A stretch of DNA of 64,000 nucleotides, taken from contig NZ_CP076024.1 in NCBI RefSeq assembly GCF_022788635.1, positions 1,240,001-1,304,000 on the forward strand. The letters run 5' to 3'. This DNA is from Methylobacter sp. S3L5C. GTDB lineage: Bacteria > Pseudomonadota > Gammaproteobacteria > Methylococcales > Methylomonadaceae. Below are positions 1-8,263 of the stretch, piece after piece. The translations under genes were made by a program, and so were the position numbers. The notes under the pieces are model-generated. The model was not told where the DNA came from. It did not search any database and was given only the letters and a program-made list of their open reading frames with translations. The stretch's first letter is position 1. Every line of letters begins with the position of its first letter.

Positions 1-917
1 TAACTGGATTCGATAAGAGCCGGTTTAGCTTCTTCTTTAACAACGATGGTTTCTACCTGGTTATCGAGCATTTTAAACCACGATAAAAATCCCAGTTCGG
101 CTAACATTTGTTTTAGTTCGGCCGTATTTATAGGGTTACGTTTTAAATCCTCCATGTCATAAGGTAAATTAAGATCACATTTGATGGTTGTCAGTTGTTT
201 GGCCAACGGCAGCTGATGCAGGCTGGCACGCAAGCTTTCACCAATTTTACCGGTAATTTTATCGGCATTAGCGACCAGATTTTCCAGGGTTTCGTACTGT
301 TCCAGCCACTTTGCCGCCGTTTTTGGACCCACTTTGGGTATGCCGGGAATATTGTCGCTGCTATCGCCCATTAATGCCAGATAATCAATAATCTGTTCCG
401 GTTTGACACCAAACTTGTCGATAACACCCTGAATATCCATGCGCGTGTTGGACATGGTATTTTCCAGGATAATATGGTCGGTGACTAGTTGTGCCATGTC
501 TTTATCGCCAGTAGAAATAATGACATCAAAACCTTGCCCTTCCGCATATTGCGCCAAGGCACCGAGAACATCGTCGGCTTCAACATCAGGTTCCATAATC
601 AAGGGTAAACCCATAGCCCGAATCAAGTGGTGCAAGGGTTCAATTTGTACGCGCAAATCGTCAGGCATCGGCGGCCGGTGAGCTTTATATTGGTCATAAA
701 GATCATTGCGAAAGGTTTTACCTGGCGCATCAAAAACCACGGTGATGTAGTCACTTTGATAGTCGGCTATCAGTTTCCGCAGCATGTTGGACACGCCGTA
801 AACGGCGTTGGTAGGTTCGCCCAGAGGATTGGTTAAGGGTGGAATTGCATGATAAGCACGAAATAAAAAAGAGGAGCCGTCAATCAGAATCAGGCGTTTT
901 TGTGTTTGTTGTGACAT
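1..917 (-). CDS. polA: DNA polymerase I, N-terminal part (5'-3' exonuclease domain)
   Basis: The minus strand from an ATG at 917 reads MSQQTQKRLILIDGSSFLFR, the typical start of Pol I, and stays open to the window edge, giving about 305 of the roughly 900 residues. This part is the FEN-like 5'-3' exonuclease that removes RNA primers and damaged strands during Okazaki fragment maturation and repair. Metal-binding acidic motifs are visible: LILIDGSS near residue 10, EPDVEADDVLG near residue 112 and ISTGDKDMAQL near residue 135. The helix-hairpin-helix IPGIPKVGPKTAAKWL follows near residue 190. The polymerase domain lies beyond base 1. The gene is downstream of relA on the same strand, about 200 bp away. 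Identification is firm; only the 3' end is missing. Confidence 0.95.
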   Translation of the reverse strand, partial: MSQQTQKRLILIDGSSFLFRAYHAIPPLTNPLGEPTNAVYGVSNMLRKLIADYQSDYITVVFDAPGKTFRNDLYDQYKAHRPPMPDDLRVQIEPLHHLIRAMGLPLIMEPDVEADDVLGALAQYAEGQGFDVIISTGDKDMAQLVTDHIILENTMSNTRMDIQGVIDKFGVKPEQIIDYLALMGDSSDNIPGIPKVGPKTAAKWLEQYETLENLVANADKITGKIGESLRASLHQLPLAKQLTTIKCDLNLPYDMEDLKRNPINTAELKQMLAELGFLSWFKMLDNQVETIVVKEEAKPALIESS

Positions 918-1118
918 GGAATTTAAGATGCAAGGTTAAAGGCCTAAAACCGGATGCGGTATTTTACCTCTTTACTTGGTTTTCTCGTAGGGATCAAAAA
1001 GATCGGCTAAAAGTTAAAAACCTTATCGGCAATCTCATCGATTTTTACATTTTGTCCCCTTCGGTTAAGGGTTTTCAACAAAAGCGCAATTCGTGGCGGT
1101 CTGCGCTTATGTATCCTG

Positions 1119-3284
1119 TCAAGTTTTACGCTTAACCTCCATTATATTAGGCAAACAATTTATCTTACCAAGAACCTGACTTAATTGACTGGTGTTTTCT
1201 ATTTGAATAGTCATATTTAAAACGGCGGAAAAATCGGGATGGGTATCCAGTGCCGCGTTTAAAATATGAATTTTGGCTTGCGCTAAAATCTGCGATACAT
1301 TGTTTAGCAAATTTTGTGCATTAAAAGTATGAATGACAATAGGCACGGCATGGCTGGCTTTTTTTGCACCCCATTCAGCCGAAATAAGCTGAGGCTGTTT
1401 TTCAATGCTCAGCTGCGTAACGTTTTTACAATCTGTGCGATGAATTGTGATGCCTTTATGGTGGGAAATATAACCGATAATGTCATCACCCAGTACCGGC
1501 GAGCAACAGTGTGCAAACGACGTTTCTACATTATCGATACCTGCCACCGAAATCACCGATTTTTCTGAAAGCTTCTTCGGCCGGATTGTGACGGGTACAT
1601 CTTCCAGTTCGGGTATTTTTAAATAGCCGGCAAGTTGTCTGCTATTAATATCGCTACGGCCTATCGCCTCAAGTAAAGCATCAGTATTGGGTTGTTTAAA
1701 ATAACTCAGCATGTCGACCATGTTCAGCATTTTTAAGCCCAGTCGCTTACTTTCCTTATCCAGAATAGTTTTGCCACGCGCTATATTTTCTGTTTGCTGT
1801 TGATTTCTAAACCAGCTTTTTACTCTGCTGATAGCGCGCGATGATTTTAAATAGCCCAGATTGGGATCTATCCAATTATGGTTGGGTGCACCCTCTTTAG
1901 CCGTTAAAATCTCTACCTGTTCGCCGGATTTTAGCTTACAGGTTAGTGGCACGATCCTGCCGTTTATTTTTGCTCCACGGCAACGATGGCCTATTTCAGT
2001 ATGAATGGCATAAGCAAAATCCAGTGGGGTTGAGCCTTTTACCAGATCTATCAATTTACCGGCGGGTGTTAAAATATAAACTCGGTCATTAAATAATTCA
2101 CTACGGAAATCATCACTTAATGCCTCATCGCTGTGATTTTCTTTCAGCAGTTTGCGTAAAGAGGCAACGCGTTTTTCCATCTCGGTCGTCGGCTTGCCAC
2201 CTTCTTTATATGACCAATGCGCTGCGACGCCAAGTTCCGCATAATCGTGCATTTCCTGCGTGCGAATCTGCACCTCAATACGATTGCCTTGCGTGTCTAA
2301 AATGACGGTATGCAATGATTGATAGCCATTTTCTTTAGGATTGGCAATGTAATCATCAAATTCTTTGGGAATGTATTGCCATAAACCATGAACAATACCC
2401 AATACGGTGTAGCAGTTGGTTAAGTTATCAACGATCACCCGCACCGCCAACAAATCATACAATTGATCTATATTCAATTGTTTCTTCTGCATTTTTTTCC
2501 AAATGCTGTAAATATGTTTGGGCCGACCATAACAAGAACAGCTTATATTTTCTTCTGTAAGGTGTTTTTGTAACAGTTCAGTAAAACTGTTGATACAGTT
2601 TTCTCGTTGCTCACGATTATTGGCAAGAGATTTGGCAATCTGGAGATACGCTTGCGGCTCCAAATACCGAAAAGCCATATCTTCAAGTTCCCATTTAAAC
2701 TGATGAACGCCCAACCGATTGGCGATTGGTGCATAGATATCCAGTGTTTCCCTGGATATAAAGTGACGCATCTCATACGATTCTTTGGGTAAATTACGCA
2801 GTCGATGAATCCGGTAAGCCAGTTTGATTAATACTGCCCTGACATCCTGGGTCATGGACAATAACATTCGTCGTAATGTTTCTGCCTCATTGGGCTTTTT
2901 GTTCATTTCCGGTGAATAAACCGTTAATGTATTCAACCAGTTGACATCTTTTACCAAGGCATCAATAGTGTCACCAAACTGCCCTTTAATATCAGGTAAG
3001 GGTTTGAGTTCTGACAAACGCGGATCACTTAATATTGCCGCGAGTATGGTTTTAAAATCCACATTGTAATCGCGTAAAATTGCCGCAATCTCAACGCCTT
3101 TAGGCCGGTAATAATGCGGGTCGTCAGGGATGCTCGCGATAATCGTCAAGGCACGATCTATCTGCTCGTCATCGGCAGCAGATAAATTACTAAAAAGGTG
3201 TTTATTTGGATCAATGTTTTTTTGCATCAAATGATTGTAGACGATTACAGAAACTTGGCAATCAAAAGCCGCATTGTAAGGCAT
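1119..3284 (-). CDS. relA: RelA-type GTP pyrophosphokinase ((p)ppGpp synthetase)
   Basis: This 721-residue Rel/Spo protein makes (p)ppGpp from ATP and GTP/GDP at stalled ribosomes (stringent response). Order of domains: an HD-like region (about 40-200) in which the metal-binding HD motif is absent, as in monofunctional RelA; the synthetase domain (about 240-350) with YGRPKHIYSIWKKM and EFDDYIANPKENGYQSLHT; a TGS domain (about 400-460, RVYILTPAGKLIDLVKGSTP); and a C-terminal ACT domain (about 645-721). The EFDD acidic motif (residues 308-311) is the RelA signature, where SpoT has RFKD. The first ATG is at 3284. An internal ATG at 3227 (MQKNIDPNKH) could be the true start, since neither has a clear Shine-Dalgarno. 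No hydrolase activity is expected. Confidence 0.93.
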   Translation of the reverse strand: MPYNAAFDCQVSVIVYNHLMQKNIDPNKHLFSNLSAADDEQIDRALTIIASIPDDPHYYRPKGVEIAAILRDYNVDFKTILAAILSDPRLSELKPLPDIKGQFGDTIDALVKDVNWLNTLTVYSPEMNKKPNEAETLRRMLLSMTQDVRAVLIKLAYRIHRLRNLPKESYEMRHFISRETLDIYAPIANRLGVHQFKWELEDMAFRYLEPQAYLQIAKSLANNREQRENCINSFTELLQKHLTEENISCSCYGRPKHIYSIWKKMQKKQLNIDQLYDLLAVRVIVDNLTNCYTVLGIVHGLWQYIPKEFDDYIANPKENGYQSLHTVILDTQGNRIEVQIRTQEMHDYAELGVAAHWSYKEGGKPTTEMEKRVASLRKLLKENHSDEALSDDFRSELFNDRVYILTPAGKLIDLVKGSTPLDFAYAIHTEIGHRCRGAKINGRIVPLTCKLKSGEQVEILTAKEGAPNHNWIDPNLGYLKSSRAISRVKSWFRNQQQTENIARGKTILDKESKRLGLKMLNMVDMLSYFKQPNTDALLEAIGRSDINSRQLAGYLKIPELEDVPVTIRPKKLSEKSVISVAGIDNVETSFAHCCSPVLGDDIIGYISHHKGITIHRTDCKNVTQLSIEKQPQLISAEWGAKKASHAVPIVIHTFNAQNLLNNVSQILAQAKIHILNAALDTHPDFSAVLNMTIQIENTSQLSQVLGKINCLPNIMEVKRKT

Positions 3285-3315
3285 TCATCAGTAACAATTC
3301 AGGTTGATATTCCCT

Positions 3316-3365
3316 GGTTCCCAAGCTGAGCTTAGGAAGCTCTAGCTTCCTGATCTTAAGGAACC
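3316..3365. repeat. Interspersed palindromic repeat, family A (copy 1)
   Basis: A GGTTCCCAAGCT...AGGAACC hairpin-forming segment between relA and the IS5-family element. Related palindromes occur at 6488-6510, 6606-6631 and 7445-7470. It lies upstream of relA, so it is not a relA terminator. Confidence 0.6.
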
Positions 3366-3736
3366 AATTTTTCAACAGGATCATAAAAATTATATGTACC
3401 GATTTTATTGGCCTCCCAACTAATAGTCGTTACTTTAAAAATATATTTGGCTACGCTAGGTTCTGTTGACGTTTCACCAATCCGGTAGAATAAGTCGTTT
3501 TGAATGAAATGAAGCGGATAACATTAAGTGATGAAGAGTGGACTCGTATTTTGGCAAGCTTAAAAAAATTGCCTGGAGTTCATATCGGTTTACCCGATAT
3601 TTGCAGGCAGTTTGTTAATGCCATTTTGTGGATATTACGTACGGGAGCACAGTGGCGTGTATTACCGTCAACGTATGGTAAATGGAATAGCATCTTCAAG
3701 CGTTTTTCACGTTGGTGTATCAATGGCATATGGGGT

Positions 3737-5254
3737 TAATACTGCTACCGCAAATATAAAAAACAAAGTCAGAGGCTTAAACATGCCTCGTTTCTTGGCA
3801 CCATCAGCAAAGGAAAGGGTTTTGGTCGGCGTTTGACTGCTCTTGGCTGGCTCTTACGTTTTTGTTTTCCAATGGCCGTTGATGCCATCGCTTTTAATAA
3901 TTCACGCAAGGCGCTTATGAGTTGGTTCCCTGTCAAGCCTACCATCTGCTTGGCGGCTTGAATGACCAGTTGCACTGCTGACCTGAAACTCAGTTGGCGG
4001 GGTATCTTCTCATGCAGGCTGGCTGCCTGTGCCAAATTGCCACGAATGATGTTGTATGCCAATAAGTGGATAGCTATCTCCTTGCTTACCATGTCAGGTT
4101 TTTTGCACCGTAATATTTCCATGCCCATATTGGTTTTGATGGAACGAAAATCCAGCTCAATTTTCCAGCGCTGCTTATAAAGCATAGCCAGCTCTTGCTT
4201 ATGAAAGCCCTTTGCATTTAGTAAGGTGGTCAAATAGATTCTGCCGTTTACCGCAAACTCTCGGACGGTAATCGATTCCGGCAAGTCGCTATAGTCCTGC
4301 TTGGACATCCACACCGGTTTCCGTTTGGGTTTCGTCCAGTCAATCAAATGATCTCTTGCACCCAGGTAGACACCCAAGCTGAAATCTACTTTTTTCCGGG
4401 CATGTAGTGGAAATAGCACAGGAATTTCACGAGCCTGCAAGAGCGCAATAATGGCGAAGGTACAGTAATAGCGGTCCGCCATCAGCAAGTCGCCAACTGA
4501 CAGGCTGCCAAACAGTTGACTGAGTAACGATGTTTCGCCAGTTCCTTTGCCTTGATAGGCTCCCAGGCTATAGTCGAGCACGGTTCCTGCAGCCAAAGAA
4601 ATCAACACAACCATGCGAGCAATCGGAAAGCCCAAACCAGGCTTTTGACTATCCAGCTGAGGAAAGTCTGCCTGATTCTCTGGTGTATCTGGCATTTGCA
4701 CCGTTGCTCCATCAGTAAGGACAACGTTATAACCCTTCCATCGCCACGCGGCCAGAGACTGGTTATGAAGACGCAAACCAGCAGCTGTGGTGGCTGCTCT
4801 GAGTTCCTTTAGTGGTAAGCGTTGTCGGGCTTTACAGTAAGGTCCCGTGTTAACCGTATTGGCTGATTGTCCATCGACGATACGATCAATCAATACGCCT
4901 GCCACTGCCTGTTTACAGGAACCGTCATCACTTAATACTTGGAAAATGAAAGCTTTAAGCGTGACTAAGGGCAAGAACACCGAGGAGCGTTTATGCGGGG
5001 TATTGGCGATAATGTTGGTAATGCTGTCGGCTGAAAAAAATCCTCAACACCTAGTCCTTGGGATTGCAAAAATGACTTTTTGAAGCGGTCAATTTGCTGC
5101 TGAATACGGTTTTTTTTAATAGCTGGCATGGTTAAGTTATTGATCAGACTTTGTAATACTCAAAATTCTACCAGAATAGTGCTTGATCTTTATCTTATTA
5201 TTTGCGTATCTAACTGTAACTTATAGATTAATTACATTTGCGGTAGCAGTATTA
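3737..5254 (-). mobile_element. IS4-family insertion sequence (1518 bp) nested in the IS5-family element
   Basis: The ends are inverted repeats, TAATACTGCTACCGCAAAT at 3737-3755 and its complement at 5236-5254. The element is flanked by an exact 11-bp direct repeat, GCATATGGGGT, at 3726-3736 and 5255-5265. A duplication of 10-13 bp is characteristic of IS4. The single gene runs on the minus strand. A decayed relative with the same end sequence lies at about 34850-35175, so this element type has been active more than once in this genome. Confidence 0.92.
3769..5129 (-). CDS. IS4-family transposase, frame break at a T7 run (possible -1 frameshift)
   Basis: The main reading frame (stop at 3769, open up to 4980 from a GTG) carries the IS4 DDE core: NVVLTDGATVQMPDT (first Asp), GDLLMADRYYCTFA (second Asp) and the YREK signature YKQRWKIELDFRSIK. 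A proper start, ATG at 5129 (MPAIKKNRIQQQIDRFKKSF), lies in another frame. The two frames join exactly at seven Ts (5034-5040 on the plus strand, seven As) in GAT TTT TTT CAG. Slipping back one base gives ...VEDFFSADSITNIIANTPHK, which continues smoothly into the main frame, for about 453 residues in total. The slippery T TTT TTT heptamer would permit a programmed -1 shift, but a one-base deletion or a sequencing error fits equally well. Confidence 0.85.
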
Positions 5255-5911
5255 GCATATGGGGTGAAATTCTCTGTCATCTTGCTGAAGACGCTGATTT
5301 ACAAGATGTTTCCATGGATGGTTCAGTTATTAGAGCACATGCCTGCGCAGCTGGAGCGGCATATAGTTCTGCTGAGAATGAAGCACTTGGGCGCTCCAAA
5401 GGTGGATTTGGTTGTAAGATTCACGCGCTTTGTGATGGCTTGGGCATGCCCATCAAATTTATCCTGACAGGCGGGCAGGAGGCTGAATGCAAGCAAGCCA
5501 TATCTTTATTGGAAAATGTTAATGCTTCAGCCGTTTTAGCAGACAAAGCCTACGACACGAACGAGTTGCGGGAGTGGTTAGCCAGTCGTGAAATAAAAGC
5601 GGTTATCCCACCTAAATCGAACCGAAAAGAAGATATTGAGTGCGATTATTGGCATTATAAGGAGCGGCATGCCATTGAATGTATGTTCGGTAAGCTCAAG
5701 CACTATCGCAGAATTGCTACACGATATGAGAAAAAAGCTATTAATTACATGGGGATGCTATCATTTTCCTCGGTGCTTTTATGGCTGAGGTGAAACGTCA
5801 ACAGAACCTAGGACAGATTTTGTAACCTTGTTCCAAATGTTTAATATCGCCATTATTCAAAAAGTTTGCGTTAGGAATCTATAGCTGTTTAGTTCATGCG
5901 GGGTAAAAACA

Positions 5912-5946
5912 TGAGTAACGGAGTTACAAACCCCGTCACGCTTGAG
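5912..5946. repeat. Interspersed palindromic repeat, family B (copy 1)
   Basis: GAGTAACGGAGTTACAAACC followed by CCGTCACGCTTGAG. The same pattern, GTGACG-rag-gttacaaacct-CGTCACGCTT, recurs at 6671-6696 and 29937-29970. The stem arms are complementary, so it would form a hairpin. Confidence 0.55.
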
Positions 5947-6605
5947 TCAATTTTCAATTAAGCTAAAGCGCCTTATTATGAAGACAAAGCCTGAAAATCA
6001 ATGCATAGAGGGTTATCATTTCAGCATCTATCAAGAAAAATCGGCAGTGGATAAGTACTATCTGATAGCAGATCAAGCCAGCGATACAGTCGGGCTTATC
6101 TTCATTAGAGCAGGGTAAGGCTGCTATGCAATAGATAGTATTTAGATCGGTGTTGGAGAAGGGATATGGCACGGTGATGTAGAGTTGCCGTAATTCCTAC
6201 AGGCTTTACCACCAGCACTGAAAGCATGATCCAACACAGGGTAGGCTTTATCTCTTGTATTGAAGGCATCATCCCCCGCAGATATAATCTGACTTACAGC
6301 AATCAACTCTCCTCCGGAAATAGAATGCACCTCATCCCCTGCAACCTTGGCTTGATCTGTAGCCATTTAAAGGCGATCAATAGCAAAGTAAGCAGGATTT
6401 ACAGCATTGCTTGGTTATATTAGGTTAATTCAGATTTACTAAATTTTGGAGCAAACAAGAAACAGTCGTTTACCGATTTAATTCGCTGGTTCCCAAGCTC
6501 CAGCTTCCTGTTTATCTTTATCACAGTCTAGTCACCGATGCCTGAAAGCAGTTTCAGGTCTTGCAGGGTCTTTGTCTACGATTTTATCGTGATGAGAGTA
6601 GCGCT

Positions 6606-6631
6606 GGTTACCAAGCTCTAGCTTGGTAACC
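6606..6631. repeat. Interspersed palindromic repeat, family A (copy 3)
   Basis: A near-perfect 26-bp palindrome with arms GGTTACCAAGCT and AGCTTGGTAACC around a TCT/TAG centre. It is related to 3316-3365, 6488-6510 and 7445-7470. It is not followed by a T tract and is not next to a gene end, so it is probably not a terminator. Confidence 0.6.
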
Positions 6632-6670
6632 TAGTTCAGGAAGAGCTCCATCTTACTTTTTAACCTGCGT

Positions 6671-6696
6671 GTGACGAGGTTTGTAGCCCTCGTCAC
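6671..6696. repeat. Interspersed palindromic repeat, family B (copy 2)
   Basis: The arms GTGACGAGG and CTCGTCAC flank a TTTGTAGCC-type loop. It sits about 40 bp beyond the stop of the small membrane protein gene that ends at 6738, so it could also act as a transcript-end hairpin for that gene. Confidence 0.5.
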
Positions 6697-6737
6697 GCTT
6701 GAGAGCTACTTGCTCTATAACCTGTCACAATCGGCTT

Positions 6738-7055
6738 TTATTTTTTTCCTTGCCCAACAAGAAAACCAACCAAACCTGATGTAATCGCGCTAACAATCCC
6801 GGATGCCCATTTCTTGTCTTCCGCCTCTCCGGTAGCGAAGGTGTAAATACAGCCCGCAAAGACAACACCTACTATTAACAAAGCAAAGCAAAATAACGAG
6901 AAAGTTATTTTTCTTTTCAGCTCTGCGTCTGCTGCTTCAGCAGTACGACGGGCGACAGCATCTTCCGGTGCTTCGTTACTAACTGATAGTTCGTATTTAT
7001 GGTTGCCGGGGTCGATTAGTTGGCCAAGGTTGATTGGCTTCGACTCTTCGCTCAC
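6738..7055 (-). CDS. Small two-helix membrane protein paired with a ribbon-helix-helix protein
   Basis: A 105-residue protein of unknown family. Residues 1-45 are polar (MSEESKPINLGQLIDPGNHK...). A transmembrane helix follows at about 50-74 (ITFSLFCFALLIVGVVFAGC), then a short acidic loop (GEAEDKKW), then a second hydrophobic stretch rich in Gly (GIVSAITSGLVGFLVGQGKK). The start is GTG at 7055, only 5 bases after the stop of the upstream ribbon-helix-helix gene, so the two are very likely co-transcribed. The layout (small DNA-binding regulator first, small membrane protein second) resembles some toxin-antitoxin or phage/plasmid modules, but nothing in the protein proves toxicity. Function unknown. 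Confidence 0.75.
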   Translation of the reverse strand: MSEESKPINLGQLIDPGNHKYELSVSNEAPEDAVARRTAEAADAELKRKITFSLFCFALLIVGVVFAGCIYTFATGEAEDKKWASGIVSAITSGLVGFLVGQGKK

Positions 7056-7060
7056 AGGGC

Positions 7061-7282
7061 TTAGATGCCGACAATTTCAGTCAGTAAACGTTTGTCCTGA
7101 TCAAGAATGCCAAGCCGTTTCTTTTCCGTTTTAGCCTCTGCGACCACATCATATAGGGCGATAGCTTTGCGTAAAATTTCAGTCTTTGTTGTATGGCCGG
7201 AAGCGGCCAGTTGTTCCAATCGGTCATTTAGTTCCGGTGACAGGGACAAGCTGAGGCGGACTGTTTCTTTGGTGGTTGACAT
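7061..7282 (-). CDS. CopG-like ribbon-helix-helix DNA-binding protein
   Basis: A 73-residue protein that begins MSTTKETVRLSLSLSPELND. The strand-helix-helix pattern (VRLSLSLSPELNDRLEQLA, then TTKTEILRKAIALYDVVAEA) is that of dimeric ribbon-helix-helix regulators, where the first strand enters the major groove. A C-terminal tail (GILDQDKRLLTEIVGI) extends past the fold. It precedes the small membrane protein gene by 5 bases and probably represses its own promoter, as small proteins of this type often do. The family assignment rests on pattern only. It could be an antitoxin or a plasmid-type copy-number regulator homologue. Confidence 0.8.
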   Translation of the reverse strand: MSTTKETVRLSLSLSPELNDRLEQLAASGHTTKTEILRKAIALYDVVAEAKTEKKRLGILDQDKRLLTEIVGI

Positions 7283-7444
7283 ATTAATCTCCGGTTACAC
7301 TAAAAAGGCGTTATTAATACATTAATAATACGCTTTTTTTTGTTTTGCACCAAATTAACCTGCTTTTGTCAGTTCGCAAACTTGAGCGGTTGTAAAAGTG
7401 TTGGTAAAGATGCATAACAATGCCAAAACTACAGGGACTTAGCG

Positions 7445-7470
7445 GGTTCCCAAGCCGGAGCTTGGGAAAC
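7445..7470. repeat. Interspersed palindromic repeat, family A (copy 4)
   Basis: GGTTCCCAAGC...GCTTGGGAAAC palindrome about 55 bp beyond the 3' end (minus strand) of the orphan gene at 7524. It shares arms with the copies at 3316, 6488 and 6606. Confidence 0.55.
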
Positions 7471-7523
7471 AAAAGAGACAAGCTGGAGCTATTTTGGCAT
7501 GAACGGTTTAACTGTGCGGCTTT

Positions 7524-7841
7524 TTATACGGGACTGGTAAACTTATCCACTAACAAGGTGTAACGATTAAAAGAACGGCCGTTATTTTTCTGCTCTTTGC
7601 CTTGAAAAGTTATGGTGACTAAATCTCCCAGGGCAGCGTTATGCTGTTTCAAGCTGTGAATTAAATAACGATTTAGGTCAACACCGACAACCGCACCGTT
7701 ATCCTCCTGTAAAAACAGTGTTTTCTGTTCGTCATAAAGTAAGTCATTAGAAGTGCCACTGCCTTGAATGATCCCTGTGATTGCGTTGCCTGCCGAAGGT
7801 TGCCAGTAGGTTACTTTGTTGATTGGTTGGTTTTCAGTCAT
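7524..7841 (-). CDS. Conserved-looking small protein of unknown function
   Basis: The frame opens upstream to 8012, but the ATG at 7841 (MTENQPINKVTYWQPSAGN) is preferred because AGGA lies about 7 bases upstream and the more distal part looks like untranslated sequence. The 105-residue product is soluble, with alternating short strands (GIIQGSG..., KTLFLQEDNGAVVGVDLN, DLVTITFQGKEQ, YTLLVDKFTS). This could be a small beta-barrel such as an OB-like fold, but no motif confirms it. No signal peptide and no membrane helix. It stands alone, with 200-400 bp of non-coding DNA on both sides. Function not recognised. Confidence 0.6.
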   Translation of the reverse strand: MTENQPINKVTYWQPSAGNAITGIIQGSGTSNDLLYDEQKTLFLQEDNGAVVGVDLNRYLIHSLKQHNAALGDLVTITFQGKEQKNNGRSFNRYTLLVDKFTSPV

Positions 7842-8263
7842 TTTTTTATCCTGTTTCTTAATGAGAGCAACTGGGCACAATTGTACCCAGTTCATCGTAA
7901 TATTGCTTAATAGTGATGAAAGTATGGGGACGCATGAACCGTATACAAGGTGATTCAAGCTATAGCGATCATTAATATCAATTAACAGGATGGCATGAGA
8001 CAAAAAACACAATTTTATTATGAGAATATCGGTTAAACAATTTTAGGGAAAAGCTTTTTCTGGCGACTAACATCAACTTGTGTGTCCAAAAAACGGATTT
8101 TTAAATCTTGCGTATATTAAAACGCTGAAAATTTACTATGATTAAGGCATGTTTGTGCTATTCAAGGCTTATAAATTTAAGCCTAAGTAGCTTGTTTTTT
8201 TGGAAAAATTATTATTCAGGATAAATAGAAAAAATTAACCAGGAATAACAAGAAGGTAATGAA
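7842..8263. other. Non-coding interval upstream of prsR
   Basis: 422 bp between two divergent genes. It is AT-rich and should contain both promoters. No sigma-54 (GG-N10-GC) site or strong sigma-70 pair was recognised. Confidence 0.5.

Larger units (their letters stand above)
3500..5793 (+). pseudogene. IS5-family transposase, interrupted
   Basis: The N-terminal half (3500-3736) reads MNEMKRITLSDEEWTRILAS with the DUF4096-like region LPDICRQFVNAILWILRTGAQWRVLP. The C-terminal half (5266-5793) carries the DDE part: VSMDGSVIRAHACAAG (first Asp), AVLADKAYDTNELR (second Asp) and ERHAIECMFGKLKHYRRIATRY (Glu and following R/K). Joined across one copy of the duplicated target, the frame reads ...WCINGIWGEILCHLAEDA... 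without a stop. The original gene was therefore intact before the IS4-family insertion, and inactivation is recent in sequence terms. Confidence 0.9.
3459..5808 (+). mobile_element. IS5-family (IS427-like) insertion sequence, split by an IS4-family element
   Basis: The outer ends are a perfect 20-bp inverted repeat, GGTTCTGTTGACGTTTCACC at 3459-3478 and its complement at 5789-5808. They are flanked by TA at 3457-3458 and 5809-5810, consistent with the short T-A target duplication of the IS427 group. Removing the inner element and one copy of its 11-bp target duplication leaves about 821 bp, the usual size for small IS5 elements. The inner insertion separates the transposase into two in-frame halves, so this copy cannot make its own transposase. 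Confidence 0.9.
5809..6737. other. Gene-poor interval with palindromic repeats
   Basis: No convincing gene is seen in these 929 bp. The small minus-strand frame at 6142-6366 (MATDQAKVAGDEVHS...) has no ribosome binding site and no recognisable family, though its repeated S-A-G-D/G pattern may be a decayed coding remnant. The interval holds two copies of palindrome family A (6488-6510, 6606-6631) and two of family B (5912-5946, 6671-6696). Confidence 0.6.

Noticed and set aside
839-1135. 98-residue plus-strand frame between polA and relA
   Set aside because: It is mostly a reverse-strand shadow of polA start and intergenic DNA, with no recognisable product.
1314-3284. Several short plus-strand frames inside relA
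   Set aside because: Antisense shadows of a well-supported gene; no family features.
6142-6366. 74-residue minus-strand frame (MATDQAKVAGDEVHS...)
   Set aside because: No ribosome binding site and no recognised domain; treated as a possible remnant only.
8013-8263. Search for a sigma-54 or strong sigma-70 promoter before prsR
   Set aside because: No GG-N10-GC pattern and no convincing -35/-10 pair with normal spacing.
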